From positions 1 through 64,000 of the forward strand of contig CAKRJY010000008.1 in assembly GCA_934352055.1 (NCBI GenBank): a DNA stretch of 64,000 nucleotides. The letters are read 5' to 3'. Of this stretch, positions 1-8,347 are shown piece by piece. A program made the translations under genes and the position numbers. Below the pieces are notes generated by a model. The model made no database searches. It saw nothing but the letters and a program-made list of their open reading frames with translations, and was not told the origin of the DNA. The stretch is from an uncultured Lachnospiraceae bacterium (GTDB lineage: Bacteria > Bacillota > Clostridia > Lachnospirales > Lachnospiraceae). Within the stretch, counting starts at the first letter, position 1. Each line of letters begins with the position of its first letter.

Positions 1-1805
1 AGTTTCTTTGACTTCGGTACTGCAACACACTCTTTAACCTTTACTGCACGGAAATCTGACTTGCTGAATGTATCAAAATCAACAAATTCCTCAAATAAAG
101 GCTCTACCTTTACCTTAGAAAAATCAATCTTTTCAGACTCAGTTTTTACATTTTTTTCAGGTGCTTCAGAAGCTGTATTATTTACATCATTTTTCTTATT
201 TACACCATCTAAGGACTTCATTGTCGGGAACAACAATACATCACGGATTGCCGCAGAGTCTGTCAACAGCATAACCAGACGGTCAATACCATAACCAATA
301 CCACCTGTAGGAGGCATACCGATTTCCAGTGCATTCAGGAAATCTTCGTCTGTATGGTTTGCTTCTTCGTCTCCAGCCTCAAAAGCAGCATCCTGCGCTG
401 CAAAACGCTCGCGCTGATCGATCGGATCATTCAACTCAGAATACGCATTACACATTTCCCATGTATTGATGAAAAGTTCAAAACGCTCTACCTTTGTCGG
501 GTCGCTCGGCTTTTTCTTGGTAAGTGGAGAGATCTCAATCGGATGATCCATAACAAAGGTAGGCTGGATCAATTTCTCCTCGCAGAACTCCTCAAAGAAA
601 AGGTTGATGATATCACCCTTTTTGTGGCGTTCTTCGTATTCTACATGATGTTCTCTTGCAAGTGCCTTGGCTGCCTCATCATCTGCCACCTGATCAAAAT
701 CAATACCGGTATATTTCTTGATACAATCATTCATAGTGATACGTTCAAATGGCTTGCCAAAGTCAAGTTCGATACCATTGTATTCAATCTTAGCGCTGCC
801 ACAAACGGTCTCTGCCAAATAACGGAACATAGACTCTGTAAGTTCCATCATGCCTTCATAATCTGTATATGCCTGGTATAATTCCATCAATGTGAATTCC
901 GGATTATGTCTGGTATCTACACCTTCGTTACGGAATACACGTCCAATTTCATATACACGCTCTAATCCACCAACAATCAATCTCTTCAGATATAATTCCA
1001 AAGAAATACGAAGCTTTACATCTTCATTCAATGCATTGTAATGTGTCTCAAATGGACGAGCTGCTGCACCACCTGCATTTGATACAAGCATTGGTGTCTC
1101 TACTTCCATAAAGTCACGACCATCTAAGAACTTACGGATTTCTTTGATAATCTGTGATCTCTTTACAAATACATCCTTGCTTTCCTGATTCATAATCAGA
1201 TCAACATATCTCTGACGATAACGGGTATCTGTGTCCGTCAATCCATGGAATTTCTCCGGTAAAATCTGTAAAGACTTAGAAAGGAGTGTCATCTCTTCTG
1301 CATGAATAGAAACTTCTCCGGTTCTTGTACGGAATGCATATCCCTTAACACCCCAGATATCACCGATATCTGATTTCTTAAATGTGGCATATAAATCTTC
1401 GCCAATGGCATCTCTTGCCACATAAATCTGAATATTTCCCTTTAAATCCTGGATATTTGCAAAAGAAGCTTTACCCATCACACGCTTAAACATCATACGT
1501 CCGGCGATTGATACTTCAATTGGAGATGCATCCATGATGCTTCTTCTCTCTTCGTAATCCTTCTTTAGGATTTCTCTTGCTTCGCCTTCATCCATTCCTT
1601 CTGTATCCGGCTCCACTCTTCCTGCGAGAAGCTCTTCTTCATGTGCCGCATAGATTTCTCTAACATCAGAAGTATGATGTGTTACGTCATATTTTGTAAT
1701 CTGAAAAGGATCCTGTCCTGCTTCCTGCAGATTTGCCAGCTTTTCACGTCTGATCTGCAGCAATTGTCCCAAATCCTGTCCCTGTGTATTGTTCTGATTT
1801 GCCAT
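1..1805 (-). CDS. lysS: Lysyl-tRNA synthetase (class II), C-terminus cut by window edge
   Basis: Charges tRNA-Lys with lysine in the cytoplasm. The frame is open from an ATG at 1805 (start MANQNNTQGQDL) to base 1 with no stop, so about 601 residues are visible. The N-terminal OB-fold anticodon domain includes SIAGRMMFKRVMGKASFANI. Class II motif 1 (EVETPMLV), motif 2 (FRNEGVDTRHNPEFTLMELY) and motif 3 (GIGYGIDRLVML) are all present. After a linker rich in Lys, Glu and Asn comes an extra segment (FSKSDFRAVKVKECVAVPKS) that looks like the start of a Trbp111/EMAP-type tRNA-binding OB domain, as at the C-terminus of many MetRS. A plain bacterial LysRS is about 490-510 residues, so this one is clearly longer. 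It lies 16 bp after greA and is probably co-transcribed. Confidence 0.96.
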   Translation of the reverse strand, partial: MANQNNTQGQDLGQLLQIRREKLANLQEAGQDPFQITKYDVTHHTSDVREIYAAHEEELLAGRVEPDTEGMDEGEAREILKKDYEERRSIMDASPIEVSIAGRMMFKRVMGKASFANIQDLKGNIQIYVARDAIGEDLYATFKKSDIGDIWGVKGYAFRTRTGEVSIHAEEMTLLSKSLQILPEKFHGLTDTDTRYRQRYVDLIMNQESKDVFVKRSQIIKEIRKFLDGRDFMEVETPMLVSNAGGAAARPFETHYNALNEDVKLRISLELYLKRLIVGGLERVYEIGRVFRNEGVDTRHNPEFTLMELYQAYTDYEGMMELTESMFRYLAETVCGSAKIEYNGIELDFGKPFERITMNDCIKKYTGIDFDQVADDEAAKALAREHHVEYEERHKKGDIINLFFEEFCEEKLIQPTFVMDHPIEISPLTKKKPSDPTKVERFELFINTWEMCNAYSELNDPIDQRERFAAQDAAFEAGDEEANHTDEDFLNALEIGMPPTGGIGYGIDRLVMLLTDSAAIRDVLLFPTMKSLDGVNKKNDVNNTASEAPEKNVKTESEKIDFSKVKVEPLFEEFVDFDTFSKSDFRAVKVKECVAVPKSKK

Positions 1806-1821
1806 ATAACACCTCTATCTA

Positions 1822-2301
1822 TTAGTTTGATCTTTGAATCTCTAAAATCTTATATTGTAAATCGCCAGCTGGAGTCTCAACTGTTACAATATCTCCAACG
1901 CTTGCTCCCATGATTGCTCTACCTACCGGTGATTCGTTTGAAATTCTACCCGTCAGGCTGTTTGCCTCTGTAGATCCAACCACCTTGTACTCTAACTCTT
2001 CGTCAAATTCGATATCAAGGATTTTTACCTGACATCCAACACTGATCTTATCGAGATCAACTTCTTCTTCATCTACAACTTCTGCATTCTTAAGAATCTT
2101 CTCTAATTCTTCAATACGAGCCTCGATATCACGCTGCTCATCTTTTGCTGCATCGTACTCTGCGTTCTCTGATAAGTCGCCCTGTTCTCTTGCCTCTTTG
2201 ATTTTCTGAGCAACTTCCTTTCTACGAACAACCTTCAATTCCTGAAGCTCATCCTCATATTTTTTAAGTCCACCATATGTCAAGATATTTTTCTTTTCCA
2301 T
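1822..2301 (-). CDS. greA: Transcription elongation factor GreA
   Basis: Stimulates the RNA-cleavage activity of backtracked RNA polymerase. The 159 residues match the usual length. The N-terminal coiled coil holds LTYGGLKKYEDELQELK and an acidic tip region (EQGDLSENAEYDAAKDEQ). The C-terminal FKBP-like domain ends SPVGRAIMGASVGDIVTVETP. It is the first gene of a greA-lysS pair driven by the promoter at 2335-2364. Confidence 0.97.
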   Translation of the reverse strand: MEKKNILTYGGLKKYEDELQELKVVRRKEVAQKIKEAREQGDLSENAEYDAAKDEQRDIEARIEELEKILKNAEVVDEEEVDLDKISVGCQVKILDIEFDEELEYKVVGSTEANSLTGRISNESPVGRAIMGASVGDIVTVETPAGDLQYKILEIQRSN

Positions 2302-2334
2302 GTCCGCATACCCTTTCTGCTATTTAATCAATCT

Positions 2335-2364
2335 ATTATAGGCAAAAAGCCCCCTGATTGTCAA
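2335..2364 (-). promoter_or_regulatory. Sigma-A promoter of greA-lysS
   Basis: Read on the minus strand, TTGACA (2359-2364) and TATAAT (2335-2340) are separated by 18 bp and lie about 35 bp upstream of the greA start. The -35 box overlaps the T-run of the malQ terminator, so the two transcription units abut with no spare sequence. Confidence 0.8.
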
Positions 2365-2410
2365 GAAAAGGCGGCTCCAAAACCTTGTTTTTAAAGGTTT
2401 TGAAGCCACC
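2363..2410 (-). terminator. Rho-independent terminator after malQ
   Basis: On the minus strand a stem of about 17 bp (GGTGGCTTCAAAACCTT paired with AAGGTTTTGGAGCCGCC) closes a short A-rich loop and is followed by TTTTCTT. It begins 12 bp after the malQ stop codon. Confidence 0.85.
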
Positions 2411-2421
2411 CTGTTTTTCAT

Positions 2422-3906
2422 CTACTTTTGCAGACGACCATACATCTTTGTCATCCGATATAATTTTTTTGCAATTTCTGCATCCACCTCTTCCGGCAAC
2501 ATGCGCCACGTCCAATTTCCACTGGCCGTGCCCGGAACATTCATGCGATGTCCCTCGCCCAGTCCCAGATAATCCTGCATCTGTGCCACAAAAAGCATTG
2601 CCACGGAACGCATACCGCCACGGATAAATCCCCAATGATATGCCTCCTCGCCGATTCCCAGATACTCTGCTGCATACAAAGCATCCTTTGGCTTTGCTTC
2701 TTCTTTCCAAAGCATCACCGGACTATTGTCATGTGTACCCGTATAACAAATGCAATGTCTTGCATACGTATGAGGCTGATAATCACTTGGTTCGTCCGAA
2801 TCAAACGCAAATTCTAAAATTTTCATTCCTGGGAAACCACTGTCAGCAAGCAGCTGCTTTACCGTAGGCGATTGTTCTCCCAAATCCTCTGCGATAAATT
2901 CTAACTTAGGGAACGTTTCTTTCAAAAGTCCTACCAGATGCATGCCCGGTCCCTTTTTCCACTCACCAATTTTTGCTGTCTTTTCTCCATAAGGGACTGC
3001 CCAATAAGTATCAAATCCACGGAAATGATCAATACGAATCACATCGTATAACTTGCTAGCGCCTTCGATACGGCGAATCCACCAGCCATAACCATCTTTT
3101 GCCATGGCATCCCAGTCATAAAGTGGATTTCCCCAAAGCTGTCCATCCTCACTAAAATAATCTGGAGGCACACCTGCAACTTCACGCGGAATTCGTTCCT
3201 CATTTAATGCAAAATACTCTGATTCTGCCCATACATCAGCCGAATCCATAGATACGTAGATTGGCAAATCTCCAATAATCTCGATGCCAAGATCATTGAT
3301 ATAGGTCCGCAATGCATTCCACTGTTTAAAAAACAGATACTGGATATAGACAAACAACTCTATATCTTCCTGCAAATCCTGACTATACTTCTTTACCGCT
3401 GGCGCACGGTGCATACGGATGTCTTCATCCTCCCACTCACTCCATGCTTTCATGCCAAAATGCTTTTTACATGCCATATAAAGCGCATAGTTCTCAAGCC
3501 AGCCTTTGTTTTCTTCACAAAAAGCCTGCACATCTTCAAAATCTCTGGCATAGCCTCTTGCTTTTGCTTTTTCTAAAACAGCAAAGCGGCTCTCGTATAT
3601 TTTTCCATAATCCACGTGACGGGCATCTTCGCCCCAGTCACATGCCTCAACTTCTTCCTGCAATAGCAATCCATCTTCAATCAGAAGATCCAGATCTACA
3701 AAATAAGGATTTCCTGCAAATGTAGAAAAACTCTGATAAGGAGAATCTCCATAACTGGTTGGTCCCAGTGGCAGCAACTGCCAATACTTTTGCCCTGCTT
3801 CATGTAAAAAGTCAGCAAACGCATATGCAGCTGTGCCAAAGGTTCCGATCCCATACGCAGAAGGAAGTGAAGAAATCGGAAGTAATATTCCACTACTTCT
3901 ATTCAT
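2422..3906 (-). CDS. malQ: 4-alpha-glucanotransferase (amylomaltase)
   Basis: GH77 enzyme that transfers alpha-1,4-glucan segments between maltodextrins in the cytoplasm, making longer chains for phosphorylase and releasing glucose. The 494-residue protein starts MNRSSGILLPISSLPSAYGIG. Family motifs are visible: WQLLPLGPTSYGDSPYQSFS, the nucleophile region VIRIDHFRGFD, the acid/base region EFIAEDLG and the late CYTGTHDNSP block. The gene starts 35 bp after the permease gene, with AGAGGT as a ribosome binding site, and is the last gene of the ABC importer operon before a strong terminator. Confidence 0.97.
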   Translation of the reverse strand: MNRSSGILLPISSLPSAYGIGTFGTAAYAFADFLHEAGQKYWQLLPLGPTSYGDSPYQSFSTFAGNPYFVDLDLLIEDGLLLQEEVEACDWGEDARHVDYGKIYESRFAVLEKAKARGYARDFEDVQAFCEENKGWLENYALYMACKKHFGMKAWSEWEDEDIRMHRAPAVKKYSQDLQEDIELFVYIQYLFFKQWNALRTYINDLGIEIIGDLPIYVSMDSADVWAESEYFALNEERIPREVAGVPPDYFSEDGQLWGNPLYDWDAMAKDGYGWWIRRIEGASKLYDVIRIDHFRGFDTYWAVPYGEKTAKIGEWKKGPGMHLVGLLKETFPKLEFIAEDLGEQSPTVKQLLADSGFPGMKILEFAFDSDEPSDYQPHTYARHCICYTGTHDNSPVMLWKEEAKPKDALYAAEYLGIGEEAYHWGFIRGGMRSVAMLFVAQMQDYLGLGEGHRMNVPGTASGNWTWRMLPEEVDAEIAKKLYRMTKMYGRLQK

Positions 3907-3941
3907 AATCTTTACCTCTTGTCTTCATGGGAAAATCATGC

Positions 3942-4784
3942 TTAGCCCTTAACAGCTCCGGCCATAACACCTTTGATAATGTATTTCTGGCATACCAGAT
4001 ATACAATAATGATTGGCAATACGGTCATTAAGATACAAGCCATCATTGGTCCCATTTCTACTTTTCCGTAACTTCCCTGGAAGTACTGGATTAAAATCGG
4101 GATTGTCATATATTTCTTGCGGTCCAATACCAGGTATGGCAGCAAGTAATCATTCCACAACCACATGGTCTCCAAAATACCAACGGAGATTAATGTCGGT
4201 TTTAAAATCGGCAGTACAATCAGGAAAAATGTCTGTAACGGATTACATCCATCAATCATAGCTGCTTCTTCAATCTCAAGTGGAATGGATTTCATAAAGC
4301 CACAGAACATAAATACCGCAAGTCCTGCGCCAAACCCCAGATAAATAATACAGATATTGTATGGTTTATTCAATTCCATTTTATCTGCTGTTGCTGATAA
4401 CGTAAACATCAGCATCTGGAATGGTACAACCATAGAAAATACAAAGAGAGCATACAAAATCTTTGATACAATACTATTTACTCTTGTAATAAACCACGCA
4501 CACATAGAACAGCAAATCAGGATTAACACAACCGATGTAATTGTGATTAACAGGCTATAGCCAAATGCTTTTGCAAATCCTTTGGAAGTAAGCCCATTGA
4601 TAAAGTTTGCAAGCCCTGCAAAACTGTCTGCCGTCGGCAGTTCAAAAACGGTTCTTGTCGTAATAAAACGATCTGTTTTAAATGAGTTATTCAAAATCAT
4701 AAAGACTGGATAAACCCATGCCAAACTAAGAATCAGGAGTACAACAAATAATATTTTACTTCCAATTGATGTTTTTTCTTTCAT
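3942..4784 (-). CDS. Carbohydrate ABC transporter permease, MalG type
   Basis: Inner-membrane subunit of a CUT1 sugar importer, 280 residues with six predicted membrane segments. The cytoplasmic coupling motif EEAAMIDGCNPLQTFFLIVLP is the EAA loop that docks on the ATPase. It starts one base from the end of the upstream permease, so the two are translationally coupled. No ATPase gene is present in the cluster. A shared MsmK/MalK-type ATPase elsewhere in the genome is the usual arrangement in Firmicutes (inference). The substrate is probably maltodextrin, judged from malQ and the phosphorylase. Confidence 0.93.
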   Translation of the reverse strand: MKEKTSIGSKILFVVLLILSLAWVYPVFMILNNSFKTDRFITTRTVFELPTADSFAGLANFINGLTSKGFAKAFGYSLLITITSVVLILICCSMCAWFITRVNSIVSKILYALFVFSMVVPFQMLMFTLSATADKMELNKPYNICIIYLGFGAGLAVFMFCGFMKSIPLEIEEAAMIDGCNPLQTFFLIVLPILKPTLISVGILETMWLWNDYLLPYLVLDRKKYMTIPILIQYFQGSYGKVEMGPMMACILMTVLPIIIVYLVCQKYIIKGVMAGAVKG

Positions 4785-5635
4785 TACTGTTGCACCTCCT
4801 TAGATTTCGTTGCTCTTAACTGAATCATCGAAATAATAATGACCATAATACAGAAGAGAACGGCTTTCGCCTGTCCATAGCCCTTCCACTGTGGTCCACT
4901 TCTTGCATAGAATGTACTGTAGATATTCAATGCTAACATTTCAGAAGCATGTGCCGGCTCACCTCCGGTCAACGCTAAGTTCTGATCGAATAACTTAAAT
5001 CCATTTGTAAGAGATAAGAACATACAAATGGTAATGGATGGCATAACATTTGGAATCTTAATCTTCCATAATATTTGTCCTTTTGTAGCTCCATCAATTT
5101 CTGCAGCTTCAATGTAGTCATCTGGAATTGACTGTAATCCGGCAATATAAATAATCATCATATATCCGATTTGCTGCCAGCACATCAAAATCAAAAGACC
5201 GATAAAGCCATACTTTTCATCCAGTGCCAGAAGCGGTTTTTCCAACGCCGTCAATGCACCATTTAACAGAATCTGCCAGATATAACCTAATACAATACCA
5301 CCAATTAAGTTTGGCATGAAGAAAATGGTACGGAACAAATTTGACGCCTTTAACTTGCTCGTTAATGCAAGTGCAAGTGCGAATGCTCCTACATTAATCA
5401 AAATCGTAACTACAATTGTAAATAATGCTGTAAACCAAAATGCATGTAAAAACGTTGCATCAGAAAGTGCATATTTATAATTCTGCAAGCCTATGAATTT
5501 TGCTCTGTCAATCGTGATGAAACTGCAGAAAGACAAATATAATCCCTGAACGAACGGATACAAAAAGCCTACGCAAAAGGCCGCAGCGGTCGGTAATACA
5601 AAGATAGGCCAATATTTTCTAACTGCTTTTTCCAT
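4784..5635 (-). CDS. Carbohydrate ABC transporter permease, MalF type
   Basis: Partner permease of the same CUT1 importer, 283 residues. It has an N-terminal membrane segment (IFVLPTAAAFCVGFLYPFVQ), further hydrophobic spans, and the EAA loop EAAEIDGATKGQILWKIKIP near residues 180-200. It lacks the large periplasmic P2 loop of E. coli MalF, as is normal for Gram-positive members. The ATG is preceded by AAGGAGG. It follows the binding-protein gene after a stem-loop at 5686-5713. Confidence 0.93.
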   Translation of the reverse strand: MEKAVRKYWPIFVLPTAAAFCVGFLYPFVQGLYLSFCSFITIDRAKFIGLQNYKYALSDATFLHAFWFTALFTIVVTILINVGAFALALALTSKLKASNLFRTIFFMPNLIGGIVLGYIWQILLNGALTALEKPLLALDEKYGFIGLLILMCWQQIGYMMIIYIAGLQSIPDDYIEAAEIDGATKGQILWKIKIPNVMPSITICMFLSLTNGFKLFDQNLALTGGEPAHASEMLALNIYSTFYARSGPQWKGYGQAKAVLFCIMVIIISMIQLRATKSKEVQQ

Positions 5636-5685
5636 GGTATCCTCCTTAAAAACAATAAATTCAAGTGTCTTTTTGACATAAATAT

Positions 5686-5713
5686 AGAGGGCAGGCGTTC
5701 TAGCCCGCCCTCT
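5686..5713 (-). promoter_or_regulatory. Intercistronic stem-loop between binding protein and permease
   Basis: An 11-bp GC-rich stem (AGAGGGCGGGC with GCCTGCCCTCT, one G-U pair) closes a 6-nt loop. There is no clean T-run after it. Such hairpins downstream of solute-binding-protein genes commonly protect the upstream mRNA or partly attenuate the permease genes, so the binding protein is made in excess (inference). Confidence 0.6.
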
Positions 5714-5737
5714 GGGTATATGAACAATGCTAATCGA

Positions 5738-7042
5738 TTATTCCTGATTTGCTGCCTTGTACTCTTTTGCCCATCCATCTACGAATGCTGTCTTAACATC
5801 ATCCCATGATCCAGTTCCAGCTGCATAAGCTGTAAGTGCAGAGCTAAGATCTGCTTTCCACTGCTCTGAAGGAATTGTTGTGAAATCCCAAGGAATTGTT
5901 GTCTTTCCAGCTGCCTGTAATTCCTTATCCTTCTGAACAAATACGTTGTCTGTATCCTTTGCATCCTTGAAAGGAATAACGAATCCCATGTCATCAGCCA
6001 TAGCTGTTGTTCCCTTGTCAGAAGATACACACCAGTTCATGAAATCAAGTGTTGCCTGAATATCCTTCTCATCAGCAGCGCTGTTTACACACCAGTAGTT
6101 CTCTGTACCAGTACAAAGTCCCTGGTTTGCTTCGTCGCCAACACCAATGTAAATAGGGATCATTGTAACATCATCTGCAGATAACTTCTTATCACCTACT
6201 ACGTTGCCATATTCCCATGAACCATTCTGGAAGAATACTGCTTCGCCATTGATAAATTCAGCTTCTGAGTCATTACCTGTCTTGCTTGCAAGTTCCTTTG
6301 GATCACATGTTGAGTTGTTGATGTACAAATCAAAGATGTTCTTGTAGTTGTCAAGATATGTTCCCTTGATTGCATCTGTACTTGTCTCGTTTTCTGCTTC
6401 ATATTCGAAGTAGATTGGAAGGTTTGAAAGATGTGTCTTAAATCTCCAGTCAGAAGAATCATCCATACCAGCAGATGTAAATGCTGCAAATCCAAGCTGA
6501 TCTTTTCTAGCTGTGATATCTTCTGCAACCTTCTTTAAATCATCAAAGCTCTGGATATCATCAACTGTGTATCCTGCTTCCTGTAAAAGCTTTGTGTTTG
6601 TAATGATACCGTATGTTTCAACTGCCATTGCGATACCCTTTACTTCATCGCCTTCTTTTAATGCATACTCATCACCATTTAAGTTTTTGTAAACATCTGT
6701 ATCTGAAAGATCTAATGCATAATCTTTCCAGTTCTTCAAACCAACAGGTCCGTTTACATGGAATAATGTAGGTGCTTCACTCTTTGACATTTCTGTCATC
6801 AATGTCTCTTCATATTTGTTAGAAGCTGCTGTTACAACAGTAACATTAACACCTGTCTCCTTTGTGTATTCCTTTGCCAAAGCCTGCCAGGCCTCATCTG
6901 CTTCTGGCTTAAAGTTCAAATAGTAGACTTTGCCTGAATCAGACTTTGCTGATTTTCCTTCTCCCTTAGAACCACATCCAACAAATGCTCCAACTGCCAT
7001 AGTAGCAACCATTGTCAATGCTAATACTTTTTTTAGTTTCAT
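5738..7042 (-). CDS. Extracellular sugar-binding lipoprotein of the ABC importer
   Basis: Captures the sugar at the cell surface for the permeases encoded downstream. The 434-residue protein has a lipoprotein signal peptide (MKLKKVLALTMVATMAVGAF) with lipobox VGAFVGC, so Cys23 would be lipidated, followed by a Gly/Ser/Lys linker. The mature part is a MalE-like family 1 solute-binding protein (YYLNFKPEADEAWQALAKEY near the start; AVFFQNGSWEY in the second lobe). The ribosome binding site is GGAGAGGG. It is the first gene of the operon with malF, malG and malQ types. Confidence 0.94.
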   Translation of the reverse strand: MKLKKVLALTMVATMAVGAFVGCGSKGEGKSAKSDSGKVYYLNFKPEADEAWQALAKEYTKETGVNVTVVTAASNKYEETLMTEMSKSEAPTLFHVNGPVGLKNWKDYALDLSDTDVYKNLNGDEYALKEGDEVKGIAMAVETYGIITNTKLLQEAGYTVDDIQSFDDLKKVAEDITARKDQLGFAAFTSAGMDDSSDWRFKTHLSNLPIYFEYEAENETSTDAIKGTYLDNYKNIFDLYINNSTCDPKELASKTGNDSEAEFINGEAVFFQNGSWEYGNVVGDKKLSADDVTMIPIYIGVGDEANQGLCTGTENYWCVNSAADEKDIQATLDFMNWCVSSDKGTTAMADDMGFVIPFKDAKDTDNVFVQKDKELQAAGKTTIPWDFTTIPSEQWKADLSSALTAYAAGTGSWDDVKTAFVDGWAKEYKAANQE

Positions 7043-7090
7043 GATTACCCTCTCCTTCTTGTGATAATTATTAATAAGTATTTATTTCTA

Positions 7091-7120
7091 ATTATGGCAC
7101 TGCGCTTTTGCCACAATCAA
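7091..7120 (-). promoter_or_regulatory. Possible promoter/operator of the sugar ABC operon
   Basis: On the minus strand TTGATT and CATAAT are separated by 18 bp, about 50 bp upstream of the binding-protein ATG. The spacer contains the imperfect palindrome TGGCA-N9-TGCCA (7095-7113) and the 12-mer ATTGTGGCAAAA (7106-7117). The same 12-mer recurs in the araC promoter. The promoter match itself is moderate; the repeated 12-mer is exact. Confidence 0.45.
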
Positions 7121-7157
7121 AAACCATTATATGCAGGCACGTACAATCTTATGCCTT

Positions 7158-8171
7158 TTATTTACGAGCAGAGATTGTACCTCCCTCGCGAAAAATCGTC
7201 GGTAAAATAACTTGACGATGTTTTCCCTTTTTTTCAATCAGATCAATCAGAAGTTCCACGCTGGTTCTTCCCAATTCTTCCATTGGCTGACGATACGTTG
7301 ATAATGCCGGTGCCATATATTCCGACACCTCAATTCCATCAATTGCAACAATGGAGCACTGCTTTGGTACATCAATACCTTTTTCCCGTAACGCCCGCAT
7401 CGCACCCATTGCCAGGTTGTCTGCGATTGCGAAGATGGCATCAAAGGCAATGCCTTTTTCCAACCATTCCTTTGTTCCATAATATGCATCTGCGATATTG
7501 TAGCTATCCACAGAAATGATCAAATCCTCATCCGGTGCCATTCCTGCTTCTGTCAAAGCCTTGACATAGCCCTCATATCGTATCTGTGATACCGATCCGT
7601 CATCCGGTCTTGCCAAAAGAACTGCGATACGGCGATGCCCTTCTTTGTATAATTCCTTTACCGCTTCGTATGCTGTCTGTGTATCATCAATCGATACACT
7701 TGAATAGCTGTCAGCATCTAAGGTGCCATACGCATTGTTGGAAGAACAGTTTACAAATGGTACGCCGATTCCTGCTATCTGTTCCTTTGTCGAATCCAGA
7801 CGACCACCAAGAAAAATCAGGCCGCGCAACCTTTTGTCGCGTTCCATCATCGCACCGGCTAAAAGCTCATCATCGCAGGAGCCAATCTGCTGCATCACTA
7901 ATGTATAACCTGCTTTTTCGATGTCCTGCTCAATCTCATGGATAATGGATGTGTAGAATGGGTTCGAAATACCTCGGACAATCAAGCCGATGTTGTCTGT
8001 TTTACTCTGACCTAAGGCTCTGGCACTGTTATTGGGAATGTAATTGTATTTCTCCACAACTGCCATAACTTTACGACGCACATCTTCACTCACGTCCGGA
8101 TGATTGTTTAATACTCGAGAAACAGTACTAACGCTTACACCACTGATTTTTGCTATATCCTTAATCGTCAT
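7158..8171 (-). CDS. LacI-family transcriptional regulator
   Basis: DNA-binding sugar-responsive regulator of about 337 residues. The N-terminal helix-turn-helix reads MTIKDIAKISGVSVSTVSRVL, followed by the hinge region NNSARALGQ and a periplasmic-binding-protein-like effector domain. An in-frame ATG 21 bp upstream is possible, but the ATG at 8171 has GGAGAGGAG ten bases ahead of it and begins exactly at the family's usual start. It lies just upstream of the ABC operon on the same strand and probably controls it and itself through the boxes at 8206-8244. Confidence 0.94.
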   Translation of the reverse strand: MTIKDIAKISGVSVSTVSRVLNNHPDVSEDVRRKVMAVVEKYNYIPNNSARALGQSKTDNIGLIVRGISNPFYTSIIHEIEQDIEKAGYTLVMQQIGSCDDELLAGAMMERDKRLRGLIFLGGRLDSTKEQIAGIGVPFVNCSSNNAYGTLDADSYSSVSIDDTQTAYEAVKELYKEGHRRIAVLLARPDDGSVSQIRYEGYVKALTEAGMAPDEDLIISVDSYNIADAYYGTKEWLEKGIAFDAIFAIADNLAMGAMRALREKGIDVPKQCSIVAIDGIEVSEYMAPALSTYRQPMEELGRTSVELLIDLIEKKGKHRQVILPTIFREGGTISARK

Positions 8172-8205
8172 ATGTAAGCACTCCTCTCCCATTTTCCAAC
8201 TTCTC

Positions 8206-8244
8206 TTGAAAACGTTTCTGGGAACGTTACTGGAAACGTTTTCA
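8206..8244. promoter_or_regulatory. Cluster of three LacI/CcpA-type operator boxes
   Basis: Three boxes centred on ACGTT lie within 40 bp: TTGAAAACGTTTCTGG (8206-8221), GGGAACGTTACTGG (8220-8233) and TGGAAACGTTTTCA (8231-8244). The last fits the cre consensus WTGNAANCGNWNNCA and the LacI-family half-site style. They lie between the lacI promoter and its start codon, as expected for autoregulation. Whether CcpA or the local regulator binds cannot be told from sequence. Confidence 0.7.
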
Positions 8245-8260
8245 GTTCTGACTTGCCTTT

Positions 8261-8289
8261 ATCTTAAACCCCAAAATTTACCATGTCAA
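8261..8289 (-). promoter_or_regulatory. Sigma-A promoter of the LacI-family regulator
   Basis: On the minus strand TTGACA (8284-8289) and TAAGAT (8261-8266) are separated by exactly 17 bp. The operator cluster begins about 17 bp downstream of the -10 box, a position where a bound repressor would block transcription. Confidence 0.75.
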
Positions 8290-8347
8290 CACAGAGATGT
8301 GATTTTTTATATTTTCGCTGAAAACACAGCAAGATTTTTGTGCATAA

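Noticed and set aside
354..881. Long plus-strand open frame of 175 codons
   Set aside because: It is antisense to the well-conserved lysS core, has no ribosome binding site and no recognisable domain.
2336..2710. Minus-strand open frame of 124 codons overlapping malQ
   Set aside because: It lies in another frame of malQ and runs through its terminator and the greA promoter.
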